Both the position numbers and the translations under genes were made by a program. A model generated the notes under the pieces. It searched no databases and had not been told where the DNA came from. It worked only from the letters and a program-made list of their open reading frames with translations. From NCBI RefSeq assembly GCF_022200785.1, contig NZ_CP087585.1, forward strand, positions 3,968,001 to 4,032,000: a stretch of DNA of 64,000 bases, given 5' to 3'. Of this stretch, positions 53,676-62,863 are shown one piece after another (the stretch's first letter is position 1; each line of letters begins with the position of its first letter). The DNA is from Pedobacter mucosus. GTDB taxonomy: Bacteria > Bacteroidota > Bacteroidia > Sphingobacteriales > Sphingobacteriaceae.

Positions 53676-56600
53676 TTAAAAAGTTAGTGATATCGTTCCA
53701 CCATAGTATCTTGATGGTGGAGTTTGGTTTAAACCAGTAAGACCAACAGCATTACCATTACTCAAAGCGTCACCATCACTATATTCAGGATCGGTATAAA
53801 CGTTTGCTTTTGGTAAGAAAATAAATAAGTTACGGCCTTGAGCACTAATTCGAGCTGCACGAATGAATTTTGATTTAGCTAAAAACGCAGATGGAAGATC
53901 GTAAGCCAAAGTTATCTCTCTGATTTTCCAGAAATCTCCTGGCGTAACGTAATTCTCATCAATGTTTCTTCTTGGACCACCAATACTCCAATAAGCAGCA
54001 CCACCATCACGTACAGTAACGTTTGTATTTGCAACATATTGACCGTTCAATAAATAAGAAGAGTTTGGAATAACAAAACGTTCTCTATTATATTCAGTTG
54101 TTAATGTACCTGATCCATTAAACTCGAATGAGTTACCTGCACTGTTGTAAATAGAATAACCACCTCTGTATTCTGCAATAGCTGTTAAGGTGAAGTTTTT
54201 ATATTTTGCATTTAAATTCAATCCTAAAATTTTTGTTGGCGATGCATTACCATATTCTAAGAAAGTTGAGGTACCTGAAGGATAACCCGTAACTGGATTT
54301 ACAATAATTCTTCCTTGTGGATCACGAACATAAGAACGTCCTTGCAAAACTGGGAAAGGTCTTCCTGCAACAGCATAACTTCCTGCTCCAGTGTAACCAC
54401 CTAAGTTAATGTTTGGTATTCCAGCTAATAATTCATCAACTGTATTTTTAGTGTAATTGAAGTTAGCACCAACGCTCACAATCCAGTTTTCAGTTTTTAC
54501 TGGTACTAAATTTAACGTTGCCTCTATACCTTTACCACTAGTTTGACCAGCATTTAATAAGTAAGATGAATAACCAGATGTATTAGCTACAGTTGTAGTA
54601 ACCGTTTGACTTTTACTGATGTTATCATAATAAGTAGCACTTGCAGCAATTCTATTTTTTAAGAAGTTTGCTTCGATACCTGTTTCAAATGCATAGGTAA
54701 ATTCTGGTGTTAAATCTGGAGATACAAGTCTGTTACCGATAGTGAAACCACCTTGTCCGTTATAAGGAAAACCCGAACCTTGGTTAAATGTACCATCTAA
54801 GGTATAAGCACCAAAGCTAGTACCACCACCAACGTTAACCTGACCTACTTTTGCATAACTCGCTCTAACTTTAATAAAATCAATAGCAGGCATTGTGCCA
54901 AAGAAATCTTTAAATGCATCCGTCGGAATAAATGAAAGATTTGCACTTGGATAGAAGAATGAGCGGTTAGCAGCTAATAATCTTGAATCCCAATCATTAC
55001 GAGCAGTAGCATTTAAAAATAAATAATCCTTGTAACCTACGTTTAACACTCCATAAACTGCTTGTTGGCGAGCTTTGTAGTTTGCCTCTGTTGCTGTAGG
55101 TGTGTTTGTACTATTACTTAAGTTAAATAATCCTGGTTGAACTAATCCACTTACAGAAGCAGAAAGCGTTTTTGATTGATCTTGACGAACGAAAGCTGCA
55201 AGAACTAAACCAAAGTTAAAATCATTAACTTTTTGTTTAAATGAAGCTTGAAACTCATTTGTTATTCTTGTCGTATATAATGATCCATCAGTAACTCCAC
55301 CAACAATATCATTTCTTTTAAATGTACCTGCAGATTCTGGAAGCGATTTAATATAATCACTAAAAGTAAATTTATCTGAGTAGTTTTTATTAGAATAGTT
55401 ACGTGTTTGGAAACCTAATCTATAGGTTAAATCTAACCATTTTAATGGGCTATATTTTAAATCAGTACTTGCAGTGAAATAGTCATTTCTAACCGTTTCT
55501 CTGTAGTTATCTAACATAAAATAAGGATTATTATAATATGCATTATAGTATCCATTTGGATTAGCAAATGGATCATTACGCCAATCTTGATAATCTGTTA
55601 TTGGCACTTGTGCTGGCGATTGCAACAATTGATCATAAATAGTACCTGTTTGGGTAGTTTTATTTGACCTGTTTTGGGTATATCCAGTAGAGAATGTAGC
55701 TAATAAATTTTCTGCTAAATATCTTGTTCCGTTAATTCTAACATTGGCTTTATTAAATACATCTTTTGGAGTTGTACCAGTAACATCAACATATTGACCT
55801 GACATAAACAAAGTACCTTTTTTATCACCAGAAGATAATGAAAAATCGGTTTGATTAGTTAAACCAGTATCCCAGAAATCATTTTTAGCATTTGTAGCTG
55901 AATAAGGCACGCTATTAATTGCGCCGTTTGCTAACGGTAAACCAATTTCTCTTACCACACCATCAAATGCAGGACCATATTGTTGATTTTCATAACCTAA
56001 ATATACTCTTAAGTCATTATCTGAACCTGATCCAAATTCTTTTTGAATTTTTGGAAAGAATGCTACCTGCTCAACAGTTAAAGATTGTTGAACTTTAATT
56101 TCCATTCTACCTTCTTTACCTTTTTTAGTAGTAATGATTAACGCACCGTTTGATGCATCAGATCCATAAAGAGCAGCACCAGATGGACCGTTTAATACAG
56201 TAACATCTTCAACATCTTCAGGATTTAAGTTTCCTAAAACAGCATTTGGCACAATAACGTTATCTAAAACAATTAATGCCTCGTTATTACCAGTTAAAGA
56301 ACGCATTCCCCTTAATACCACACGAAAATTTGGGTTGGTACCACCAGTTGTTCCATTAATTTGTAAACCAGCAACTTTTCCTAATAAACCACTAGCAATA
56401 GTAGTTGGTTTAGCACCAGTTAATTGATCAGCTTTAACAGTTGTTGTAACACCACCAAGAGATCTTCTGCTTGCAGCAAGACCACCGGCAGTTACGATAA
56501 CTTCGTTTAATGATTGAGCATCGCTAATAAGGGTAACATTTAATGTAGAACCGGAAATGACACGGCTTAATGGACTAAATCCGATAAAGGAAAAATCTAA

Positions 56601-56810
56601 GGTTGTTGCTCCCGCAGGAACTCTTACTGAATACTTTCCATTTGCATCTGTAACAGCACCTACTTGAGTGCCTTTTACTCTTACACTTGCCCCAGGAATC
56701 GGAAGTTTATCGTCCTGTGAGGTAACTGTACCAGAGACTGTTCTTTCTTGAGCCATTGCACTAAACGCAACGAACATAAGAATGAACAAACTTTGTAGAA
56801 GTTTTTTCAT
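53676..56810 (-). CDS. SusC/RagA TonB-linked outer-membrane transporter (locus C)
   Basis: This 1044-residue transporter has a signal ending AMAQ, the regulatory domain (TVTSQDDKLPIPGASVRVKG), a plug with LRGMRSLTGNNEALIVLDN and a barrel ending YGGTISLTF. Its plug and C-terminal sequences resemble locus D more than loci A and B, so C and D look like duplicates of one module. It heads a susC-susD-DUF1735 operon. Confidence 0.95.
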   Translation of the reverse strand: MKKLLQSLFILMFVAFSAMAQERTVSGTVTSQDDKLPIPGASVRVKGTQVGAVTDANGKYSVRVPAGATTLDFSFIGFSPLSRVISGSTLNVTLISDAQSLNEVIVTAGGLAASRRSLGGVTTTVKADQLTGAKPTTIASGLLGKVAGLQINGTTGGTNPNFRVVLRGMRSLTGNNEALIVLDNVIVPNAVLGNLNPEDVEDVTVLNGPSGAALYGSDASNGALIITTKKGKEGRMEIKVQQSLTVEQVAFFPKIQKEFGSGSDNDLRVYLGYENQQYGPAFDGVVREIGLPLANGAINSVPYSATNAKNDFWDTGLTNQTDFSLSSGDKKGTLFMSGQYVDVTGTTPKDVFNKANVRINGTRYLAENLLATFSTGYTQNRSNKTTQTGTIYDQLLQSPAQVPITDYQDWRNDPFANPNGYYNAYYNNPYFMLDNYRETVRNDYFTASTDLKYSPLKWLDLTYRLGFQTRNYSNKNYSDKFTFSDYIKSLPESAGTFKRNDIVGGVTDGSLYTTRITNEFQASFKQKVNDFNFGLVLAAFVRQDQSKTLSASVSGLVQPGLFNLSNSTNTPTATEANYKARQQAVYGVLNVGYKDYLFLNATARNDWDSRLLAANRSFFYPSANLSFIPTDAFKDFFGTMPAIDFIKVRASYAKVGQVNVGGGTSFGAYTLDGTFNQGSGFPYNGQGGFTIGNRLVSPDLTPEFTYAFETGIEANFLKNRIAASATYYDNISKSQTVTTTVANTSGYSSYLLNAGQTSGKGIEATLNLVPVKTENWIVSVGANFNYTKNTVDELLAGIPNINLGGYTGAGSYAVAGRPFPVLQGRSYVRDPQGRIIVNPVTGYPSGTSTFLEYGNASPTKILGLNLNAKYKNFTLTAIAEYRGGYSIYNSAGNSFEFNGSGTLTTEYNRERFVIPNSSYLLNGQYVANTNVTVRDGGAAYWSIGGPRRNIDENYVTPGDFWKIREITLAYDLPSAFLAKSKFIRAARISAQGRNLFIFLPKANVYTDPEYSDGDALSNGNAVGLTGLNQTPPSRYYGGTISLTF

Positions 56811-57274
56811 AATTTGAAGAATAGTTAGTTAATAATTAATAATCCTCTAAACTATGGCTAGTTAGCTTCAGAAACAAATTTTTTTTAACATTTATTAACG
56901 TTTATAAATTAAATCTTACAACTTATGGGCTGATTCACTTAAAAAACGTGAAAATTTATGCTTAAAATGAAGTATTGTTAAAATTTAATATCTGAAAAAC
57001 AAATTATATAAATTTCAGTATAGAGATAAAAATTCAACAAAAAAAACAACTAATATGTTAGTAGTAGCCTTACATTTCTTAATTTAGGCCAATAAATGAC
57101 GTTTCTAATTGCAAAAAGTGCTCATTTTTAGAATTAAATTCTGGTAAGCGTATAAAAATTTCTATCAAGACGGATTAAATGCTTGAGTCTAGTTGATTAC
57201 AAAAATATGTGAGTATTTAACAAAAAAACGGACTGTTTTCACAGTCCGTTCTTCCTAATAATAATAAAATAAGG
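56811..57274. other. Gene-free stretch with a conserved upstream element (locus C)
   Basis: No gene was found. AACAAATTTTTTTTAACATT lies at about 56873-56892, 62 bases upstream of susC. A shorter but very similar block lies at the same distance upstream of the locus D susC. The locus D terminator is at 57227-57250. Confidence 0.5.
57227..57250 (-). terminator. Rho-independent terminator of locus D
   Basis: AACGGACTGT and ACAGTCCGTT form a ten-base-pair stem with a four-base loop, followed on the minus strand by a T-run of seven. It lies about 24 bases after the DUF1735 stop codon. Confidence 0.88.
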
Positions 57275-57811
57275 TTAATTTTTAATGTTGTAATAAACAG
57301 TATTATAATTACTGATCTGCTCGCCACCACCATCAACAATTGATACTGGAAGCACATATTTTGTATTTGCAGCACCAATAACAGCAGAATTTATTTTGAA
57401 AGTTGCAGTAGCAGTCCGCTGTCCGGCAGGAATAATTACCTGCAAGCTACTAATACTATATGCACTACTAGGAATCATAATATATCCTCCAGTTGGGACA
57501 GCTGTATTTAACCTTCCAATTGCATCGTTCGCATTTACTGCAAGGGTTACTGTTAAATCACGGTCTAAAGGTTTCGGCGAAGCAATATTAACCACAACAG
57601 GTAAATCTGAAGGAGTTGTGCTCGATGCATAAGTTTTCAAAACTACTCTTACGCCTGTTTCTTGATTTAATGCCGCAAGTGGCAACTCGATGGTCGTTCC
57701 AACTTGAGTGAAATCAATGTAATTATCATTGGATTTTAGACATGAGCTAAAACCTAAAGTCCCGACAAACAGAAATACAGGGATTAATTTATTTATATTA
57801 AATTTTTTCAT
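57275..57811 (-). CDS. DUF1735-family surface lipoprotein (locus D)
   Basis: This 178-residue lipoprotein (Cys24 after LGFSS) shows the same DUF1735 layout as the locus C protein, including DLPVVVNIASPKPLDRDLTV and a strand-rich C-terminal part. An in-frame start at 57820 would overlap the susD stop by one codon. The start at 57811 (MKKFNINKL) gives a cleaner lipoprotein signal and is preferred. It is the last gene of the locus D operon. Confidence 0.82.
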   Translation of the reverse strand: MKKFNINKLIPVFLFVGTLGFSSCLKSNDNYIDFTQVGTTIELPLAALNQETGVRVVLKTYASSTTPSDLPVVVNIASPKPLDRDLTVTLAVNANDAIGRLNTAVPTGGYIMIPSSAYSISSLQVIIPAGQRTATATFKINSAVIGAANTKYVLPVSIVDGGGEQISNYNTVYYNIKN

Positions 57812-57819
57812 AATTCTCA

Positions 57820-59361
57820 TTATTTAGCCCAAAAGATTTTGGATGTAAATTGATTAATTGTTCCTTGTGCTTTTACGTTATCTCCGTTATTCGATAATTC
57901 TGTAGCTGGATAAAAAATTCTGCTTGGTACAGTTGGCTGTGTAGCTTGTGTAGAAACCGGAATGTCGGCAGGAAAACCTGTTCTTCTGTATTCATTATAT
58001 GCTTCTATATTTCCATAACCATTTAAGGCAGTCCATTTTTGAACAATTATGGCCTGAACTTTATCTGTCGAAGCTGTCCAACTTACGTTAGCAATTGGCT
58101 GAGTATAATAAGTAGTTGCCGCAGTTGCTGCATTCGGAACAACTAATGTTGTAAAGGAAGCAGTAATTCCTTTTTCATATAAAGATTGTGCACTTCCAGG
58201 AAGAATACCATAAACCGAGGCTTCAGATTGTAAAAACAAAGATTCTGCAGAGCCCATTAAAACTGCATCCATCGTTGCACCTTTTAATAAACCAGGACCA
58301 ATACCGCTAGTTTTTGGATTATTACTTGGGGCAGTAGAACCATATATATTACCAAAATACGGAACTAATGGGTCCGTAGGCGCCGAAGCAGGAGCATATA
58401 ACCGAGCTAAACGTGGATCATTAGTGTTCCGAAGTTTTGTAATGGCATAATTATTTGCTTTATAGTAATCCCCAGGAAGCGAAACTGCACCTGTTGCATT
58501 TGAACCGTAACTCAGCCAAAACGGACTTTGTTTTCCTCCATTTGCATCATCATTTGCATAACCTGGGTTTGCAGCAACCTGAAAAGTTTCATCAACAAAA
58601 CCATCGGCAGATGTTGCTAAAATCGCAGTTTTCAACGCAGCTTGTTTAGCAGGTAGTTTATTCCACTGCCTTATCGCTAATCTTAATTTGATTGTATTTG
58701 CAAATTTTATCCAATTGGTCATCACACCTTTAAAAACGATATCTGATGTGCTTGGATTTACAGCAGTTGCTGGTGCACTTTTAATTGCTGCAATTGCGCC
58801 ATCTAATTGTTTAAGTAAATCATCATAGATGGATTCTCCCGTATCATATTTAGGAAAAAGTACATCCGGGGCTTTAAAAGCATCAGTATAAGGTACGTTA
58901 TTGTAAGTATCTACTAAAGTTTGAAACTCAAAAGCTTTCATGATGGTACCAATCGAAGCAAAATTAACCAATGTTGGATCAGCTGTTCCTTTTTTAACTA
59001 AATCATTATAATTTGATAAGTTAAGGTAAAACAGGGTAAATATTTGGTAAGCTGTATTGGTAAAGTTATTGGTATTAAGCGCTGAGTTGGGAACATAGTT
59101 ACCACTTGCAGTCCAATAACCCATCCAAACACCAACAGTAGCAGGGTAACCGCCTGTGGTAACACTAATAGCGCCATTACCGGCCGCAGTAACATTAGCG
59201 TTATATAAGTTAGCAGAAACAGCTAGAGCGCCTGATAATTGAAATTGAGGAGTAGCCACGGAAGGGGTATTAGGGTTGTTTTCCAGGCTTAAAAAATCTT
59301 TCTTACAACCGGTTATACCGATTAAAGCAGAAAGTGCTATGATAGAAAATATCTTTTTCAT
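57820..59361 (-). CDS. SusD-like (SusD-like_2 type) lipoprotein (locus D)
   Basis: This 513-residue lipoprotein (Cys19 after GITG) is the counterpart of the locus C SusD-like protein. It has LENNPNTPSVATPQFQLSGA near the N terminus, a middle part with IMKAFEFQTLVDTYNNVPYT and KFANTIKLRLAIRQWN, and near the end GYGNIEAYNEYRRTGFPADI. The start at 59361 (MKKIFSIIAL) fits a lipoprotein signal; an upstream Met at 59370 is possible. It follows susC by about nine bases. Confidence 0.92.
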   Translation of the reverse strand: MKKIFSIIALSALIGITGCKKDFLSLENNPNTPSVATPQFQLSGALAVSANLYNANVTAAGNGAISVTTGGYPATVGVWMGYWTASGNYVPNSALNTNNFTNTAYQIFTLFYLNLSNYNDLVKKGTADPTLVNFASIGTIMKAFEFQTLVDTYNNVPYTDAFKAPDVLFPKYDTGESIYDDLLKQLDGAIAAIKSAPATAVNPSTSDIVFKGVMTNWIKFANTIKLRLAIRQWNKLPAKQAALKTAILATSADGFVDETFQVAANPGYANDDANGGKQSPFWLSYGSNATGAVSLPGDYYKANNYAITKLRNTNDPRLARLYAPASAPTDPLVPYFGNIYGSTAPSNNPKTSGIGPGLLKGATMDAVLMGSAESLFLQSEASVYGILPGSAQSLYEKGITASFTTLVVPNAATAATTYYTQPIANVSWTASTDKVQAIIVQKWTALNGYGNIEAYNEYRRTGFPADIPVSTQATQPTVPSRIFYPATELSNNGDNVKAQGTINQFTSKIFWAK

Positions 59362-59370
59362 ATTGATCAT

Positions 59371-62300
59371 TTAAAAGGTTACCTGAAGATTTGCACCGAA
59401 AATTCTTAATGGTGGAGTTTGATTTGCGCTGGTTACACCAGTAGCATTTGATGCATCTAAACTGTATTCAGGATCAGTATAAGGATTATCTTTAGGTCTG
59501 AACATAAACAGGTTTCTTCCTGTTAAGACAAAATTAAGCCCTTTAATTGCCTTAGTTTTGTTAATAAATTGTGTTAAATTAAAGTTGATTGCAATTTCCC
59601 TAATTTTCCAGAATGATGCACTATTTACAAACGGCGTAATTGCACTGTTATAGTTTGATGATTGCCAGAAACCGTAGTTACCATCCACTACTGCTACGCT
59701 TGTATTTGGCACAAAAACCCCTGGTGAAGTTTGAATTACAGAATTTGGGAAAATAAAACGTTGACGATCTGCATCCGCACTTGTTTTACCTATACCACCA
59801 AAGTTTAGCGTGGAACCGACTGCATTATAAATTACGTAGCCACTTTTATATTCTGCAACTGCAGTAAGCGTCATAAATTTATAAGATGCGGAAAGGTTTA
59901 AGCCCAGAACATACTTAGGGGTTGTTCTACCAAAATTTGTTAACCCTGAAGCTAATTGAGGATAACCAGCAGTTGTTCCACTAGCATCAACGATTACCCT
60001 TCCTTGCGGATCACGAGCAAAATCTGTTCCCATTAATGATGGAAATGGTTGACCAACTACTGCATAAATATTGGTTGCAGCTCCTTGAGTGATTTGAAAT
60101 TGTGTGCTACCTGGAAGTAAAGATTTAACTTCTGAATCATATATACCAAAGTTACCCCCCATTTTTAAGCCAACTGAATTGGCACCTGCAGGAAGTATTG
60201 TTCCATTTAATTCAAACTCATAACCATCATTTTGGATTTCGCCAGTATTAATCGTCGCTGCGTTAAAACCTGTTGATGCTGAAGTACCTATACTAAGGGT
60301 TTGATTCTTACTACTTTGTCTGTAATAAGTAGCGTTTAAATTAATGCGGTTTTTTAATAAACCTAATTCAAGACCAATTTCTTTTTCAGTTACAAATTCG
60401 GGTTCTAATAATGGATTATTATTGGTCGATCCTAATGATAAACCACCTAAACCACCATAAGGGAAACCTGGTGTGCTTGAGAAAGTGTTATCAATTGCAT
60501 AAGGTTGAACACTTACCTGACCAACTTTACTTATGGCTGCTCTAATTTTACCATAAGAGATGATATTACTTTCCTTTAATGCTTCGATAGCATTAGTAAA
60601 TACAAAAGATCCTGATAATGAGGGATAGAAGAATGATCTTTTAGTTGCTGATAAACGCGTATCCTCATCATTTCTAGCAGTTGCCTGTAAAAACGCGATA
60701 TCCTTATAACCAATGTTTAAAGCTGCGTAGAAACCAATCTGACGAACAAGAAATTCTGATTGATTAGCAGTAGGCGCACCAGATATTAATCCAATATTAT
60801 AAAAATCAGGAATTAATAAGTTTGCACTTTGATCATTTTGAATACGTGCCTTTGTTTGCCAAATGGTATTACCTAACAATAAATCTGTTTTAAAATCATC
60901 AAAGAAAGTATGATTAAACTTTACGAAAATATCTTGTTGTAACCGTGATGAACCTTGATTATTTAATGGATTGTATGTTCCTGTGCCATCTCCATATTGC
61001 GTATAATCCTGTACAAAACCAGGTGATTTTCTAGCCGCACCATAACGAGACGGGATATTACTTACACCAAGTGGATCGCCAGCTGCATAAGCTGAAAACA
61101 CCACCTCTTTGCGGGTATATTTTAAAGTATTAATACCGAAGTTTTGTGACAAACGATAAGTTGCATCAAACCATTTTGTAGGCTTTACATTTAAACTGAT
61201 ATTACCTAAAAAGGTATCGCTTTTACTTTCCCTTCTAGAATTTTTAATCTGCCAGTAAGGGTTTACATTGTAAGCACTATAGTAATCGTTTGGATTATAA
61301 AATTTACTATTGTCGCCCTCTGCTAAATCATCAATATTAATGAAAGCTGGCATTTGAAACAGATTGGCATACAAAATTTGTGTAGTAGCATTTGTAGAAT
61401 AATTAATTCCATAAGTGCTTGTGCTACCGCTCGTGTATCCAACAGAATAATCTAATTTAAATATGCCTGAAGTTTTAGTACCCGACGCCCGTAATGAAGT
61501 ACGTTTTGATAAATCATCAGGAATTACGCCTTTAGTATATACATTCTGTGCAGAAAAATAAAAATTATCATCAGCATTTCCGCTTTGGTAAGAAAGATCG
61601 TTTTGCTCTGTTAAACCTGTTTTAAAAAAAGCTTCAATCGGGCTTTTTTCATTAGGAGAATAAGTGATCAAATTCTTCTCGCCATTGGCAAGTGGAGCAC
61701 CTAATTGATAAGTTGCGCCATTGTAAGCCGGCCCATACAACTGATTCTCATATCCAGTAAATAACGGAAAACCAGTGTTTGGATCACGAAAACCATCTGC
61801 TACAGTCTCACCACCATAAGGACCGAACTTGGTTTGAATATCTGGAAAATAGGAAACTTTGTTGATCTGAAATGAATTGCCATACTTAATAATAGGCTTA
61901 TTCGCCGAAGTACCACGTTTAGAAGTAATGATCAACGCTCCATTTGAAGCTTCAGATCCATACAATGCCGCAGCACTTGCTCCTTTTAAAATGGTAACGT
62001 CTTCAATATCATTCGGATTAATGGAGTTTAACGTTCCACCTGGAATTGGAACTCCATCCAAAACGATTAAAGCATTGTTATTTCCATTAATTGATCTTGC
62101 TCCACGCAACGTAATTCTAACTTGGGGATCAATACCGTTATTAACCGTGTTAACTTGCAAACCTGCAGCTTTTGCGGTTAAACCATTTGCAATGTTAGTT
62201 ACATTGGTTTGCGTTAAATCTTTCGCGGCAACAGTTGTAGTGGAATAGCCGATTTCTTTCGCCTGTCGTTTGATACCCAACGCACCTGTTACCACCACTT

Positions 62301-62610
62301 CTCCTAATTGCTGAGAATCAGAGGATAATGATGCATTAATAATGTTTGATGAGCCAAGGGTAAATTCTCGAGTTGCAAAACCTAAACTTGATATTACAAG
62401 TGTTTTTGCATTCGTCGGCACTGATATTGAAAACTTACCATCAGCACCTGTGGAGGCGCCAATATTAGTTCCCTTGACTTTTACAGATACGCCTGGAATA
62501 GGGAGTTTGTCATCCAATGATGTAACTGTACCGGTGATTGTTCGATCTTGTGCAAATGCGGTTGTGGAACATAGCAAAAAAATGAACAAACTTTGTAGAA
62601 GTTTTTTCAT
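59371..62610 (-). CDS. SusC/RagA TonB-linked outer-membrane transporter (locus D)
   Basis: This 1079-residue transporter has a signal ending AFAQ, the regulatory domain (TVTSLDDKLPIPGVSVKVKG), a plug with LRGARSINGNNNALIVLDG and a barrel ending FGANLQVTF. It is the largest susC here. The start at 62610 fits the shared signal peptide of the other SusC proteins; an upstream Met at 62637 is less likely. It heads the susC-susD-DUF1735 operon of locus D. Confidence 0.95.
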   Translation of the reverse strand: MKKLLQSLFIFLLCSTTAFAQDRTITGTVTSLDDKLPIPGVSVKVKGTNIGASTGADGKFSISVPTNAKTLVISSLGFATREFTLGSSNIINASLSSDSQQLGEVVVTGALGIKRQAKEIGYSTTTVAAKDLTQTNVTNIANGLTAKAAGLQVNTVNNGIDPQVRITLRGARSINGNNNALIVLDGVPIPGGTLNSINPNDIEDVTILKGASAAALYGSEASNGALIITSKRGTSANKPIIKYGNSFQINKVSYFPDIQTKFGPYGGETVADGFRDPNTGFPLFTGYENQLYGPAYNGATYQLGAPLANGEKNLITYSPNEKSPIEAFFKTGLTEQNDLSYQSGNADDNFYFSAQNVYTKGVIPDDLSKRTSLRASGTKTSGIFKLDYSVGYTSGSTSTYGINYSTNATTQILYANLFQMPAFINIDDLAEGDNSKFYNPNDYYSAYNVNPYWQIKNSRRESKSDTFLGNISLNVKPTKWFDATYRLSQNFGINTLKYTRKEVVFSAYAAGDPLGVSNIPSRYGAARKSPGFVQDYTQYGDGTGTYNPLNNQGSSRLQQDIFVKFNHTFFDDFKTDLLLGNTIWQTKARIQNDQSANLLIPDFYNIGLISGAPTANQSEFLVRQIGFYAALNIGYKDIAFLQATARNDEDTRLSATKRSFFYPSLSGSFVFTNAIEALKESNIISYGKIRAAISKVGQVSVQPYAIDNTFSSTPGFPYGGLGGLSLGSTNNNPLLEPEFVTEKEIGLELGLLKNRINLNATYYRQSSKNQTLSIGTSASTGFNAATINTGEIQNDGYEFELNGTILPAGANSVGLKMGGNFGIYDSEVKSLLPGSTQFQITQGAATNIYAVVGQPFPSLMGTDFARDPQGRVIVDASGTTAGYPQLASGLTNFGRTTPKYVLGLNLSASYKFMTLTAVAEYKSGYVIYNAVGSTLNFGGIGKTSADADRQRFIFPNSVIQTSPGVFVPNTSVAVVDGNYGFWQSSNYNSAITPFVNSASFWKIREIAINFNLTQFINKTKAIKGLNFVLTGRNLFMFRPKDNPYTDPEYSLDASNATGVTSANQTPPLRIFGANLQVTF

Positions 62611-62673
62611 AATAATTTCAGTTAGTTGATTATGCACTAAGTTATAACTACTTAGCTTAACAAACTAATAAGA

Positions 62674-62698
62674 TTTAACAAATTTTAACATTTATTTT
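62674..62698 (-). promoter_or_regulatory. Conserved element upstream of susC (locus D)
   Basis: TAACAAATTTTAACATTTAT lies 64 bases upstream of the susC start. It matches the element 62 bases upstream of the locus C susC, apart from the length of the T-run. No classical -7/-33 match was found, so it may be an unusual promoter or regulator site. Confidence 0.4.
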
Positions 62699-62863
62699 AT
62701 TATAAAAAACTGCACTTAAACAACTGTAGGCGTGTTTTTATAAGAATATGAAGATAATATTTAAATTTGAAGTTATATTATGTAACTTTTATACTATAAA
62801 ATAGATTTTAAAAAAAAATTAAAGGATTCTAATTTGGCTTTAATGCCTTTAAACTTATCAGTA

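Noticed and set aside
61877..62248. 123-codon plus-strand frame inside susC (locus D)
   Set aside because: Antisense shadow of the plug domain, with no sign of selection as a protein.
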